A DNA stretch of 64,000 nt from Insolitispirillum peregrinum (GCF_900156605.1 NZ_FTOA01000001.1:620001-684000), one strand, 5' to 3'; numbered from the stretch's first letter, positions 10,533 to 20,060 are shown. Numbers and translations: made by a program. Notes: generated by a model from the sequence alone, not told the origin.

Positions 10533-12161
10533 TTATTCTGCCGCGCTTTCAAACTGGTTCATGGTGTTGTGGACGCCGCCTGCCTTCAGGGCGCGCTCGC
10601 CGCTGACCATTTCCTTGAAGGTGTCGCCAAGGTCGCTGCCGACTTCGTGCTGATGCTTGACGGCGCTGACGCCCCGGCGGATTTCTTCGCGCTGGACGGT
10701 GTTGACGTAGGCCAGCATGCGGTCTGCGCCGAAATACCCGCGTGAGAGTTCATCGGTGCTTTTGGCGGTCAGGTGGAAGGTCGGCAGGGTGATCAGGTTG
10801 TGGAACACGCCCGCCCGTTCGGCCAGGTCGGCCTGGAACTGCCGCAGGCGGGCATCGGCTTCCTGCCCCAGCGGGTCATCGTCATAGGGGGCCCCCATCA
10901 GTGAGGCTCCGTCCGGGTAGTCATCCGGCTGGATGCGGCCACTGGCGATCCAGTCCTGCCGCACCTGCTTGCGCAGGTTCAGGGTCCAGTTGAACGACGG
11001 CGAGTTGTTGTAGGTCAGCTTGGCGTGGGGCACCACCGCCCGGATGTCGGCCACCATGGCGGCAATCTGGTCCACGTCAGGGGTGTCGGTTTCGATCCAC
11101 AGCAGGTCTGCGCCCCCCAGGCTGAGGCTGGCAATGCAGTCTTCGACCACCCGCTGGCGACCGGTGTTGTCCTGGAAATGGAACAGGCCGTTCGGCGAGC
11201 GCAGGGGGCGGACCAGACGGCCATCCCGGTACAGCAGCAGGTCGCCGTCACGGGCGGGGGTCTGCTCGCTGATCTCTTCGGTTTTCAGCCACTTGATGTA
11301 CCCGGCGGCCAGATCGCCCGGCTGTTGCGACACCGGCACCTTTTGCGTCAGGCCAGCCCCGAGGCTGTCGGTGCGGGCAACGATCACCCCGTCTTCGACC
11401 CCCAGTTCTTCAAAGGCCAGACGGCAGGCGCGCAGCTTTTCAATAAAGTCTTCGCGCGGGACCGTCACCTTGCCATCCTGATGGCCGCACTGCTTGGCAT
11501 CCGACACCTGATTTTCGATCTGGATGCAGCAGGCTCCGGCCTTGATCAGTTCCTTGGCCAGCAGATAGGTGGCGTGTTCATTGCCGAACCCGGCGTCGAT
11601 ATCGGCAATGATCGGCACCACGTGCGATTCAAAGCCATCAATCCGGGCGATGATGGCATCAACGGCCGATTGCGGCGCGTTCTGTTCGCGGGCCTTGCGC
11701 AGTTCCTTGAACAGGTCGTTGATCGCCACTTCGTCGGCCTGACGCAAGGAGGTGTAGATTTCCGTGATCAGGTCGGCAACGGCGGTCTTTTCATGCATGC
11801 TCTGGTCCGGCAGGTGGCCGAACCGGTTGCGCAGGCCAGCCACCATCCAGCCGGACAGATAGACATAGGCCCCTTTGGTGGTGCCGCGCAGGCGCTTGAC
11901 TGCCTTGATCATCTGCTGGGCATGAAAGCCGGACCAGCAGCCGAGCGACTGGGTGAACTGCCGGGGGTCGGCATCATAGGCCGCCATGTCATCCCGCATG
12001 ACGCGGGCCATGGTCCGGGCAATGTCCAGATGGGTCGGATAGGTATTTTGCAGCCTGAGCTGGACGATATCATCCACGCTGACGCCGCCGGGAGCCTGAC
12101 CGGCAGGATGGCGGCGCAGCACCTCGGCGCGCACCTCGGCATAGGAGGAACGGGTGGTCAT
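10533..12161 (-). CDS. aceA: Isocitrate lyase
   Basis: Cleaves isocitrate to glyoxylate and succinate, the first step of the glyoxylate bypass. The catalytic motif K223-Q-C225-G-H227 corresponds to the K-K-C-G-H of E. coli, here with Lys to Gln at the second position as in the long, Pseudomonas-type enzymes. The 541-residue length also fits that subgroup. I place the start at 12161, where ATG follows GGAG by 9 bases; the upstream in-frame ATG at 12227 would overlap aceB and adds a non-homologous leader. The aceB stop is 31 bases upstream, so the genes are co-transcribed. Confidence 0.95.
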   Translation of the reverse strand: MTTRSSYAEVRAEVLRRHPAGQAPGGVSVDDIVQLRLQNTYPTHLDIARTMARVMRDDMAAYDADPRQFTQSLGCWSGFHAQQMIKAVKRLRGTTKGAYVYLSGWMVAGLRNRFGHLPDQSMHEKTAVADLITEIYTSLRQADEVAINDLFKELRKAREQNAPQSAVDAIIARIDGFESHVVPIIADIDAGFGNEHATYLLAKELIKAGACCIQIENQVSDAKQCGHQDGKVTVPREDFIEKLRACRLAFEELGVEDGVIVARTDSLGAGLTQKVPVSQQPGDLAAGYIKWLKTEEISEQTPARDGDLLLYRDGRLVRPLRSPNGLFHFQDNTGRQRVVEDCIASLSLGGADLLWIETDTPDVDQIAAMVADIRAVVPHAKLTYNNSPSFNWTLNLRKQVRQDWIASGRIQPDDYPDGASLMGAPYDDDPLGQEADARLRQFQADLAERAGVFHNLITLPTFHLTAKSTDELSRGYFGADRMLAYVNTVQREEIRRGVSAVKHQHEVGSDLGDTFKEMVSGERALKAGGVHNTMNQFESAAE

Positions 12162-12192
12162 GGTCGGTATCTCCGGGGTGAGGGAAAGGGGA

Positions 12193-13809
12193 TCAGGCGA
12201 GAAAATCGTATGCCAGCAGATAGTCATAGGCTGGCAGGGTCAGGAACGGGGGCGGGCTGTCGCTCAGGCACAGGTCGAGAAACAGGCTGCAGGCGGCGGC
12301 GAATTTTTCGCCGGTGAAGGTGGTCATCTCTTCGGCAACGCACTGGTGCAGCAGGGCCGGGGTCAGGGTGTGCAGGCCGTCAAGGCTCACCCGGTGATGC
12401 AGCCATTGCCAGACCTGCATGCGGCAGATTTCGGCGGTGGCGGCGTCTTCCATCAGGTGATACAGCGGCACACAGCCTTGCCCGCACAGCCAGGCATTCA
12501 GGTACTGGATGGCAACCCGGATGTTGCTGCGCAATCCGGCTTCGGTGATGGTGCCTTGCGGTGGTTGTTGCAGGGCCGCGGCGCTGATGTCGCTGTCCGG
12601 CAGGGGCCGCGCCACCTGATTGGGGCCGGGCATCACCGCATCAAAGGCCGCCTGTGCGATGCCAACCAGCCCGGGATGGGCGACCCAGGTGCCATCGTGA
12701 CCTGCGGCGGCTTCACGCTCCTTGTCAGCGCGGACACGGGCAAAGGCGGCCTGATTGGCGGCATCATCGTTGCGCACCGGGATGTGGGCGGCCATGCCTC
12801 CCATTGCGTGGGCTCCGCGCCGGTGGCAGGTCTTGATCAGCAACTGGCTGTAGGCCAACAGGGCCGGTGAGGTCATCGTCACCTGGGCACGGTCAGGAAC
12901 GATGAAGTCCGCCCTTTTGCCGAGGGTCTTGATCATCGAAAAGATGTAATCCCACCGGCCACAGTTCAGGCCGACAATGGAATCCCGCAGTTCATAAAGG
13001 ATTTCATCCATCTCGAAGGCGGCGGGCAGGGTTTCGATCAGCACCGTGGCCCGGATCGACCCGGCAGGCAGGTCGAGTGCCTGTTCGCTGGCGTCGAACA
13101 CCTCGCGCCACAGGGCGGCTTCGTGGCGGCTTTCGATCTTGGGCAGGTAAAAATACGGGCCGCTGCCCCGCCGCAGCAATTCCCGCGCATTGTGAAAGAC
13201 AAACAGGCCGAAGTCGAACAGCGAGGCCGAGATGGCGGTCCCGTCAACGGTCAGGTGGGCTTCGGTCATGTGCCAGCCGCGCGGGCGCACAATCAGCACC
13301 GCCGTCTGGTCATTCAGCCGATAGGATTTACCGCTTTGCGGGTCGTGATAGTCGATGGTCCGCCGCACGGCGTCGAACAGGTTCTGTTGCCCCTGGATCA
13401 TCGTCGCCCATGTGGGGGATGATGCGTCTTCGAAATCGGCCATGAACGCTTTGGCACCGGAATTCAGCGCGTTGATGATCATCTTGCGCTCGACCGGACC
13501 GGTGATTTCCACCCGGCGATCCTGCAAGTCGGCGGGTGGCGGTGCAATGGTCCAGTCGGCGGCGCGGATATCGGCGGTTTCCGCCGGGAAGTCGAGGACT
13601 TCTTCATGGGCATCCAGACGGGCCTGCCGTTCGGTGCGGGCGGCCAGAAGCCGACGGCGGCGGATGCCAAAGCGGCGTTCCAGGCTGCCGAGAAAGGCGA
13701 GGGCGTCCGTCGTCAGCAGGGCGGCCTGCTCCGGGAGGGTCGGGCCGCGCAGGGCCAGGCCGGGGGGCAGGTCAGAGACCGGGGGCATCAGGGAAGAGCT
13801 GAGGGTCAT
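12193..13809 (-). CDS. aceB: Malate synthase A
   Basis: Condenses glyoxylate with acetyl-CoA to malate, the second step of the glyoxylate bypass. 538 residues is normal for the A isoform. The family signature R-D-S-I-V-G-L-N-C-G-R-W-D-Y-I-F lies near residues 272-288, and P-R-G-W-H-M-x-E and Y-F-Y-L-P-K-I-E-S motifs precede it. It is first in the aceB-aceA operon and divergent from the XRE/DUF2083 regulator at 13970; the 160-base intergenic region is AT-rich and holds the likely promoters. Confidence 0.95.
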   Translation of the reverse strand: MTLSSSLMPPVSDLPPGLALRGPTLPEQAALLTTDALAFLGSLERRFGIRRRRLLAARTERQARLDAHEEVLDFPAETADIRAADWTIAPPPADLQDRRVEITGPVERKMIINALNSGAKAFMADFEDASSPTWATMIQGQQNLFDAVRRTIDYHDPQSGKSYRLNDQTAVLIVRPRGWHMTEAHLTVDGTAISASLFDFGLFVFHNARELLRRGSGPYFYLPKIESRHEAALWREVFDASEQALDLPAGSIRATVLIETLPAAFEMDEILYELRDSIVGLNCGRWDYIFSMIKTLGKRADFIVPDRAQVTMTSPALLAYSQLLIKTCHRRGAHAMGGMAAHIPVRNDDAANQAAFARVRADKEREAAAGHDGTWVAHPGLVGIAQAAFDAVMPGPNQVARPLPDSDISAAALQQPPQGTITEAGLRSNIRVAIQYLNAWLCGQGCVPLYHLMEDAATAEICRMQVWQWLHHRVSLDGLHTLTPALLHQCVAEEMTTFTGEKFAAACSLFLDLCLSDSPPPFLTLPAYDYLLAYDFLA

Positions 13810-13906
13810 GCTGTCAAACCTTTGTCATGCGCCGGGTGGCGGTGTCGTGACAATGTTGACATTGACGGCGGTAAAGACAATCGCTAAAAATAATAAAAAT
13901 GTTGTA

Positions 13907-13955
13907 TTGTCAATAACTTAACAAGATGTTGAGCGGATTTGTAAATCTTGTCAAT
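13907..13955. promoter_or_regulatory. Candidate operator repeats between aceB and its regulator
   Basis: TTGTCAAT occurs twice, at 13907-13914 and 13948-13955, exactly 41 bases apart (about four helical turns). Related TTGTCA/TGACAA words recur at about 13820 and 13850. The AT-rich setting between divergent regulator and target genes fits an operator, but this is inferred from repetition only. Confidence 0.4.
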
Positions 13956-13969
13956 CATGGGGGGAGGCG

Positions 13970-15397
13970 ATGATCGAACGCAAAATCTTTGCCGGTCCAA
14001 AGGTTCGCCGCCTGCGGCAGTCGTTGTCGCTGACGCAGGCGGCGATGGCGCGGACGCTGGGGGTTTCTGCCAGTTATCTCAATCTGGTCGAGCGCAATCA
14101 GCGACCGCTGACCGCGCAGCTGTTGCTGAAGCTGGCCGAGTGCTATCAGCTTGACCTGCGCGACCTGAACGGCGATGGCGAGGCCCGGCTGGCCGCCGAA
14201 CTGACCGAGGCATTGGCGGACCCGGTGTTTACCGACAAGCTGCCTTCGACCACCGAGGTTCTGGAAACAGCAACCGCCGCTCCGGCGATGGCACAGGCGT
14301 TTTTAACCCTCTACCGGGCCTATCGCCGCAGTTGTCAGGGTGGAACGGCCCTGACCGGCGGCCTGTCAACCCGCGAACGCCATCCGGCAGAGCGCGATGA
14401 CCGCTTTCCAATCGAGGAGGTGCGCGATTATTTCCACGCCCACAGCAATTTCATTGCTGAACTGGACACCGAGGCCGAAAGCCTGTCCGGGCGGCTGAAT
14501 GATCCCGATGACCTGTTTGCCAGCCTGCGGGCGTATTTGCGCGACCGCCACGGCATTCGGGTGACGGTGCTGCCTCTGCATGCCATGCCGGATATGTTGC
14601 GGCGGTTTGACCGCCACCAGCGGCGGCTGTTCCTGTCAGAAGTGTTGCCGATGCCCAGCCGGATTTTTCAGGCGGCGGTGCAGGTGGCACTGGAAGACCA
14701 TGCCGGGTTGCTGGATCGCCTGAGCGCCGAAGCCGGTCTGAACACCGATGATGCCCGCAAGCTGTGCCGGATCGGATTGGCCAATCATTTCGCCGGAGCG
14801 GTGATGATGCCCTATGGTGCCTTTCTGGAGGCGGCAGGCCGGGTGCGCTATGACATGACCCTGTTGGCCAGCCGCTTTGGGGCCAGCATCGAACAGGTGG
14901 CGCACCGGTTGACCACCCTGCAAAAACCCGGTCGCCGGGGAGTGCCGTTCTTTTTGCTGCGGCTGGACAACGCGGGCAACATCTCCAAGCGGTTTTCTGC
15001 CGGAGGCTTCCACTTTGCCCGCTTTGGCGGTACCTGTCCGCGCTGGCGGGTCCACGATGCCTTTGCCCAGCCGGGGCAGACACTGGTGCAGCCGGTCGAG
15101 TTGCCGGACGGCACCGTCTATCTGACCGTCTCGCGCACCGTTGACAGTGTGCCGACCCCCTATCCGGGGGTGGCGCGCAAGCTGGCGATCAGTTTGGGGT
15201 GCGAGGCATCTCACCGGGCGCAGGTGGTCTATGGTGATGGCCTTGACCTTGATGCTCCGGCAGCGGTCACGCCGATTGGTGTAACCTGCCGGTTGTGCGA
15301 ACGCCCCAACTGTCCAGCCCGTGCCTTTCCGCCGGTAACGCGACCGCTGACCATTGACGCCGGTCAGAAAAACATGTCGGCGTTCCAGTTCGGGTAG
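13970..15397 (+). CDS. RamB/PrpR-like XRE regulator with ImmA/IrrE-like and DUF2083 domains
   Basis: A 475-residue transcription factor. An XRE helix-turn-helix occupies about residues 10-62 (R-R-L-R-Q-S-L-S-L-T-Q-A-A-M-A-R-T-L-G-V). A central ImmA/IrrE-like domain lies around 180-300. The C-terminal DUF2083 domain contains a cysteine-rich patch, V-T-C-R-L-C-E-R-P-N-C. Proteins of this architecture (RamB in Corynebacterium, PrpR in mycobacteria, ScfR-type) sense acyl-CoA status and control aceA/aceB, prp and related genes. Its divergent position next to aceBA makes the same role likely here. The central domain lacks an obvious H-E-x-x-H, so peptidase activity is doubtful. Confidence 0.9.
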   Translation: MIERKIFAGPKVRRLRQSLSLTQAAMARTLGVSASYLNLVERNQRPLTAQLLLKLAECYQLDLRDLNGDGEARLAAELTEALADPVFTDKLPSTTEVLETATAAPAMAQAFLTLYRAYRRSCQGGTALTGGLSTRERHPAERDDRFPIEEVRDYFHAHSNFIAELDTEAESLSGRLNDPDDLFASLRAYLRDRHGIRVTVLPLHAMPDMLRRFDRHQRRLFLSEVLPMPSRIFQAAVQVALEDHAGLLDRLSAEAGLNTDDARKLCRIGLANHFAGAVMMPYGAFLEAAGRVRYDMTLLASRFGASIEQVAHRLTTLQKPGRRGVPFFLLRLDNAGNISKRFSAGGFHFARFGGTCPRWRVHDAFAQPGQTLVQPVELPDGTVYLTVSRTVDSVPTPYPGVARKLAISLGCEASHRAQVVYGDGLDLDAPAAVTPIGVTCRLCERPNCPARAFPPVTRPLTIDAGQKNMSAFQFG

Positions 15398-15403
15398 GGA
15401 GGC

Positions 15404-16201
15404 TTATTTCGCCACCGGCAACGGGATCGGCTGGTTGCGGATGGTCTGGCCGATGGCCTTGACCAGCGCCGGGGTCATCAGGCGGGCGCTGGCGACCGCT
15501 CCCTGTTGGGCGATCGGGCCATTGGCCCAGCCATCCCACAGGCGTTTACCGTTGGTGGTGTCATTGATGGAAATCTGATAGCGCACGCTGGGGCCACCAT
15601 TGGCGACGGTGGCGCTCTGCTCGGCAGATTTGCCTTCGCCGGTGACCAGACTGCTCTGGGTCGAGGAAAAGACGTTCAGGTGGGCGCGATAGCGCTGGTT
15701 GGCCTTGTCGGTCCCATCGACCTCCAGCACCGACGAGCCGCCGGGGGTGACGCCATCGGCCTGCCCGCTCATTTCAAAGCTGAGGCTGAGCGGGGCCTTG
15801 CCGTCGGTGACCTGATAGCCAGCGGCCAGCAGGGCCTCCTTTAACTGGGCGGCGATGGCAAGGCTGTCGTCAGAGTCCTCGTACAGCTGAATCTGGATCG
15901 GGCGGGCGAACGAGGCGTTCTGATAGGACACCGCGTTCAGCATCAGCCCGCTGTCGTTGACCTGCTGGTTGGCAGAGGCGGCAGTGGTGCTGCCTTCGCG
16001 GGCGATGGCGTCGCGGATTTCGGCTGCCGAGGCGGCAGGCGGCGGCGGGGCGTCGTGGCCCGGGCTGAACGGCGCAGAGACCGGCGGTTCATCCAGCGCG
16101 GCTGCCATCACTCCGGCAGAGATGCCAACCGTAGCGGTTAAGCCAAGGACCGAGGCCAGCAGCAGGCGCGGCAGGGACGGGGCGGCAGCAAATGACGGCA
16201 T
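15404..16201 (-). CDS. Hypothetical exported or membrane-anchored protein
   Basis: 265 residues from the ATG at 16201, the first start giving a sensible export signal: a short N-terminus, one hydrophobic stretch (L-L-L-A-S-V-L-G-L-T-A-T-V-G-I-S-A-G-V) and a possible cleavage after A-M-A-A-A. A Pro/Ala linker follows, then a domain with Y-Q-V-T-D-G-K-A-P-L-S-L-S-F-E typical of DUF4136-like or lipoprotein-like periplasmic folds. The longer start at 16258 would put charged residues ahead of the signal. The 3' end converges on the RamB-like gene with a 6-base gap. Function unknown. Confidence 0.7.
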   Translation of the reverse strand: MPSFAAAPSLPRLLLASVLGLTATVGISAGVMAAALDEPPVSAPFSPGHDAPPPPAASAAEIRDAIAREGSTTAASANQQVNDSGLMLNAVSYQNASFARPIQIQLYEDSDDSLAIAAQLKEALLAAGYQVTDGKAPLSLSFEMSGQADGVTPGGSSVLEVDGTDKANQRYRAHLNVFSSTQSSLVTGEGKSAEQSATVANGGPSVRYQISINDTTNGKRLWDGWANGPIAQQGAVASARLMTPALVKAIGQTIRNQPIPLPVAK

Positions 16202-16310
16202 GAGAGCAACCTTATCTTGCAGTTCGGAACGCAGATGCTTTGCAGGTATGCAGTACATCGCGCCGGACAGGCGAAATGTCCAGCCCCTTTTCTGGACTTT
16301 CTGCGTCCGC

Positions 16311-16724
16311 CTATCGTACGCCCAGAGTCTGCCGGACGATCGTATCAGTCAGGGTACGGATAATGTGGGCCATCCGGGTCAGCAATGTGCCAAGGGCCGG
16401 ATCGGCGGAGGCCAGCAGTTGATCAAATTCGGCCTGAGGCAAGCGGCGCAAAACCGTTGGTTTCAGGGCGCGGGCGGTGGCGCTGCGTGGCATGTGCTCG
16501 ATCAGGGCCATTTCGCCGATAATTTCGCCGCTGCCACAGGTGGATAGCAGAATTTCGGCGGTGCCGACCCGGCGACTGATTTCCATCAGCCCGTCGAGGA
16601 TGACATAGGCATCGCTGCCCTGTTCGCCCTCGTGGAACAGGATGTCGCCAGCAGCAAGACTCAGGTCGTCTGCCGCCGGGATGGCAGGAACGGAGGGGGG
16701 AATACTGGCAGGCGATGAGGTCAT
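16311..16724 (-). CDS. Stand-alone cyclic-nucleotide-binding domain protein
   Basis: 137 residues forming a single cNMP-binding domain without a DNA-binding region. The phosphate-binding cassette is seen as G-E-I-I-G-E-M-A-L-I-E-H-M-P-R-S-A-T-A with the expected Glu and Arg-Ser. The beginning (G-D-I-L-F-H-E-G-E-Q-G-S-D-A-Y-V-I-L-D-G) is the classical strand pair. Such single-domain proteins are usually signal sensors whose partner is elsewhere. It is divergent from the Crp/Fnr-type gene at 17011, but the two do not obviously form one system. Confidence 0.85.
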   Translation of the reverse strand: MTSSPASIPPSVPAIPAADDLSLAAGDILFHEGEQGSDAYVILDGLMEISRRVGTAEILLSTCGSGEIIGEMALIEHMPRSATARALKPTVLRRLPQAEFDQLLASADPALGTLLTRMAHIIRTLTDTIVRQTLGVR

Positions 16725-17010
16725 GGGACGCCCTTTACTGTGGAGGTTTCAACATATGTGAACGTATATTTGGGGGTGAATGGACTTGCAAAGCATAGCA
16801 AAAATTAGGGATATCTTTGTGATCATTCTCCCATAATTTGGTGGATCAGCCATTTTATCGTCAAGCTGTATTGCTATGGTTGATTTGCTCTGTTGACTGT
16901 GCGAGTAACTGTAAGCGGGAATGATGGCGCATTTCTGGTGCATATGGTCCTGATGGCAAACACAGGGACTGACGTGCCCGAGAATGGCCTGAGGGATGAG
17001 GCGAGGGAAC

Positions 17011-17718
17011 GTGACCGTGGACGATACCAGTAGCTTGTCGCTTGATCGGATTGAACCTTTGGCCGTTCTGTCGCCCGAGGTGCGGGCGGACATCGCCCGT
17101 TTGTGCAGCTGGAAGCGGTTTGGCCCGCACGAGCAGATTATTGACCGCCAGAGCGATACCCGCGACCTGCTGTTTCTGGTGCGTGGCAGCGTGCGGGTGG
17201 TGATTTATTCCGTTAGTGGGCGTGAACTGACGCTGGATGATCTGAAAGAAGGCGCGTTTCTGGGGGAACTGTCTGCCATTGATGGCCATCCGCGCTCTGC
17301 CAGCGTGATGTCGCTGACCGAAACGGTGATCGCCTCGTTGTCGGCCGAGCATTTCCGCCGCTTGTTGGCCCAGCATAGCGACTTTGCGATGATGGTGATG
17401 AAACGGCTGGCGTCGATGGTGCGCGCCTCGACCGACCGGATTATCGACCTGTCGACGCTGGGGGCCAATAACCGCGTTCATGCCGAGCTGCTGCGGCAGG
17501 CCCGGCTGGCGGGAGAGCGGGATGATGGCAGCGCCATCCTGAAGCCGATCCCGGTCCATGGCGATATGGCCAGCCGTGTCAGTACGACGCGGGAAACGGT
17601 GGCGCGGGTGCTGAACGATCTGGCTCGTCAGGGGCTGGTGCGGCGCGAGCGTGACGCGCTGGTGATCGTCGATCTTGCCCGTCTGGAAGAAATGGTGGAA
17701 GAGGTGAGGGGGGAGTAA
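17011..17718 (+). CDS. Crp/Fnr-family transcriptional regulator
   Basis: About 235 residues: N-terminal cNMP-binding barrel (L-L-F-L-V-R-G-S-V-R-V-V-I-Y to G-E-L-S-A-I-D-G-H-P-R-S-A-S-V) and C-terminal winged helix (M-A-S-R-V-S-T-T-R-E-T-V-A-R-V-L-N-D-L). G-E-L-S and R-S-A match the cAMP-binding cassette; no N-terminal cysteines are present, so it is not an oxygen-sensing Fnr. I choose the GTG at 17011 because GAGGG precedes it at proper distance; the in-frame ATG at 16996 abuts GAGGG with no spacer. Repeat copy C follows the gene. Confidence 0.9.
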   Translation: MTVDDTSSLSLDRIEPLAVLSPEVRADIARLCSWKRFGPHEQIIDRQSDTRDLLFLVRGSVRVVIYSVSGRELTLDDLKEGAFLGELSAIDGHPRSASVMSLTETVIASLSAEHFRRLLAQHSDFAMMVMKRLASMVRASTDRIIDLSTLGANNRVHAELLRQARLAGERDDGSAILKPIPVHGDMASRVSTTRETVARVLNDLARQGLVRRERDALVIVDLARLEEMVEEVRGE

Positions 17719-17769
17719 ATCTCCCTCTTTGGTTTGTCGCCGTGATTTTGCGCAAGACCGCAACAAGAC

Positions 17770-17872
17770 CGTGGAGCGCTGCTCCACACCTCGCCGGGGC
17801 CTTGAGGCCCCGGACCCCGTTAATTTGATAGTGAAAGAAAAAATGGGGGTTTGGGGGAATTGTCCCCCAAAC
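17770..17872 (-). repeat. Dispersed multi-hairpin repeat, copy C (inverted)
   Basis: The 49-base core at 17770-17818 is the reverse complement of copy B. On the minus strand it is preceded by the same linker type (CCCCCATTTTTTCTTT) and by a perfect 10-base hairpin (17849-17858 with 17863-17872). It lies between converging genes, like copies A and D. Confidence 0.85.
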
Positions 17873-17923
17873 GGTTCAGGCAGGCAGCCTGCACTGGTTC
17901 CTTTTGGGGATCATAGTCAAGGC

Positions 17924-18607
17924 TCACGGCTGTGATGCCGTTTTGATGGCGATCAGCGATTTTGTCAGGCCGAAGACTTTTTCCCGGTGAATATGCGCGT
18001 CGGGGAACAGGGCCTGCAGGGTTCGGGCACTGAGCAGTGTGCAGCTTTCGGCAATCATCCGGGAGTCCAGCAGATCGCGCCCTCGCCGCATATGGCCCAA
18101 CTGGACGCGCCGGATCAGTGCCGTCTGCGCCCAGCGCGGCAGCCAGTGAAATCCAACCGTCAGAAAATGCGGTTCCAGCGGAAACCAGAACGATGGTGTC
18201 TGGATGAAGTACGATGGAGCCGCCCTGAGAACCGCGTCGCGGAATTGCATCTGGTCGCGGGTGCCGCCGACATGCTCGATACAGGAATTGGAAAAGCACA
18301 GATCATAGCGCTGTGACGGGATGAACTGGCGAACGTCAGCCTGAATCGCACTGAACAGATCGGTCTGTCTGAGTGTTTGCGGGCGGGTGTTCACCAGCGT
18401 GATGTGGATGCCGTTGTCCCGTAGATAGTCATAGCCGACCGAAGCCCAGAAATCTTCTGTGCCGCCAAAATCCACGATGCGGACGCCCTGTCCGTTGGGG
18501 GCACACTGTTGCAGGGTTTGCTTCAGGATTTCCGCACGGCGCCTGCGGGCCTTGAACGCCATGCTGTCGCTGTTCCGGTAATCGGTCAGGATCGTTCTCA
18601 GGGACAC
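17924..18607 (-). CDS. Class I SAM-dependent methyltransferase
   Basis: 227 residues. The SAM-binding motif I is V-R-I-V-D-F-G-G-T-E-D-F-W, with the acidic end of strand 2 in H-I-T-L-V-N-T-R, motif II-like A-D-V-R-Q-F, and Y-D-L-C-F-S-N-S-C-I-E-H-V at strand 4. A basic N-terminal extension (F-K-A-R-R-R-R-A-E-I-L) precedes the domain. The pattern is that of methyltransferase type 11 proteins acting on small molecules or glycans. Single gene between rpsI and the Crp-like regulator; substrate unknown. Confidence 0.8.
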   Translation of the reverse strand: MSLRTILTDYRNSDSMAFKARRRRAEILKQTLQQCAPNGQGVRIVDFGGTEDFWASVGYDYLRDNGIHITLVNTRPQTLRQTDLFSAIQADVRQFIPSQRYDLCFSNSCIEHVGGTRDQMQFRDAVLRAAPSYFIQTPSFWFPLEPHFLTVGFHWLPRWAQTALIRRVQLGHMRRGRDLLDSRMIAESCTLLSARTLQALFPDAHIHREKVFGLTKSLIAIKTASQP

Positions 18608-18635
18608 GGCGGTTCTTCCCTTTCTTTGGCGTAGG

Positions 18636-18669
18636 CAACAAAAAAGGGCCCGTACTGGACGGACCCTTT
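18636..18669 (-). terminator. Terminator of the rplM-rpsI operon
   Basis: An 11-pair stem (18643-18653 with 18659-18669, one G-T) with a 5-base loop, followed on the minus strand by TTTTTTGTT. It begins 34 bases after the rpsI stop. Confidence 0.85.
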
Positions 18670-18703
18670 CTTTGTATCCTGGAAACCCGGAGAGCCGGAG
18701 CTC

Positions 18704-19162
18704 TTAGCGCTTCGAGAACTGGAAGGAACGGCGGGCCTTGGCCTTACCGTACTTCTTACGTTCAACGGCACGCGGGTCACGGGTCAGGAAGCCGGCAGCC
18801 TTCAGGGCCGGGCGCAGGCCGGGCTCGTAGTAGGTCAGGGCGCGGCTCAGGCCGTGGCGGATGGCGCCAGCCTGACCGGACAGACCACCACCGGTGACGG
18901 TGCACATCACGTCCCACTGATCAACAGCGTTGATGGTGGAGAACGGCTGGTTGATCATCATGCGCAGAACCGGACGCGGGAAATAGTTTTCCAGGGTACG
19001 GCCATTGACAATGAACTTGCCGGTGCCGGGTTTGATCCACACGCGGGCGATAGCGTTCTTGCGGCGACCGGTGGCGTAAGAGCGACCAAACTGGTCACGC
19101 TTCGGTTCGACCTTGGCAACGTCAGCCGAAGTCACGGCGTCCTTGAGATCGTCGAGGGCCAT
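18704..19162 (-). CDS. rpsI: 30S ribosomal protein S9
   Basis: 152 residues with the S9 hallmarks: [15 protein letters not shown] at the start of the conserved domain, [19 protein letters not shown] in the middle, and the basic C-terminal tail ending F-S-K-R that reaches the P-site tRNA. An N-terminal extension of about 25 residues is typical of alphaproteobacteria. It follows rplM by 3 bases in the usual rplM-rpsI operon. Confidence 0.98.
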   Translation of the reverse strand: MALDDLKDAVTSADVAKVEPKRDQFGRSYATGRRKNAIARVWIKPGTGKFIVNGRTLENYFPRPVLRMMINQPFSTINAVDQWDVMCTVTGGGLSGQAGAIRHGLSRALTYYEPGLRPALKAAGFLTRDPRAVERKKYGKAKARRSFQFSKR

Positions 19163-19165
19163 GGC

Positions 19166-19630
19166 TTAGGCGCTCCTTTTGTTCTTCGGGTTCCGGGCGG
19201 CGAAGTCCAGGACTTCAGGCTGCTGGGCATCATGCGGATGCTCGGTACCAGCATAAACGCGCAGCTTTTTCAGCTGGGCGCGACCCAGAGGCCCACGGGG
19301 AACCATGCGTTCCACGGCCTTTTCGATCACGCGCTCGGGGTAGTTGCCACCGAGGATCTGACCGATGGTGCGTTCCTTGATACCGCCCGGGTGGCCGGTG
19401 TGCCAAAAGAACTTCTTGTCGGTCAGCTTGCGGCCGGTCAGCTTGACCTTGTCCGCATTGATCACCACGACATGGTCGCCGGTGTCGATGTGCGGGGTGT
19501 AGGTCGGCTTGTGCTTGCCGCGCAGGATGTTGGCGATGGTTGATGCCAGACGGCCGAGAACGACACCGTTGGCGTCGATCACGTACCACTTCCGATCAAC
19601 CTCGCTCGGCTTGGCGGAGTAGGTCTTCAT
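19166..19630 (-). CDS. rplM: 50S ribosomal protein L13
   Basis: 154 residues from the ATG at 19630 ([10 protein letters not shown]), which matches the conserved alphaproteobacterial N-terminus; the GTG nine bases upstream belongs to the ribosome-binding stretch. The family signature is seen in [12 protein letters not shown], and in [10 protein letters not shown] near the C-terminal part. It is the first gene of the rplM-rpsI operon, whose promoter should lie in the 19640-19830 region. Confidence 0.97.
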   Translation of the reverse strand: MKTYSAKPSEVDRKWYVIDANGVVLGRLASTIANILRGKHKPTYTPHIDTGDHVVVINADKVKLTGRKLTDKKFFWHTGHPGGIKERTIGQILGGNYPERVIEKAVERMVPRGPLGRAQLKKLRVYAGTEHPHDAQQPEVLDFAARNPKNKRSA

Positions 19631-19639
19631 AGCTCTCAC

Positions 19640-20060
19640 TTCGTCAATTCGCGGGGGGGGAGCGTCGGGACTGTCCCGGCGCTGATCCCCGGAGGTCCGC
19701 TATCGGAAGCCGTCAGGGCAGCTTCGTCAGCGGTGAATTCCAGAGGCGCGGAGTATGCCACGGTTCCGGGTGAAGTCAACAGGGAAAGTGCACGAAGGTA
19801 TCGGTAATTGTCTTTATAAAACAATGGGTTATAGATGTAGTATTATGGTACCTGCATTTTTTCCGGCAGGCTTTGCCCTTTATATTCCCCCTTTATCGGC
19901 AAAACACGATATAACAAAACATAAATGTGTATGGCTGGTTGCTGTTTTCGGGATACGCCGGTCTGCACAGCCAAAATATCGGAGCATCCTGCAGGCGGGC
20001 TGTGCGATGCTCTGGGGGAACGTCTCGTTTTGCGTGTCACCAGTAATGTGGGAGTTCTGA
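19640..20060. other. Intergenic stretch upstream of rplM
   Basis: No convincing gene. The part near rplM must contain the ribosomal-protein promoter. From 19800 to 20040 composition is AT-richer. An open frame at 19755-20060 has no Shine-Dalgarno, poor codon usage and no recognisable domain, so I do not call it. Confidence 0.5.

Noticed and set aside
19755-20060. A 101-codon plus-strand frame upstream of the small acidic protein gene
   Set aside because: No Shine-Dalgarno, no domain, and unusual codon use; probably chance in an AT-richer spacer.
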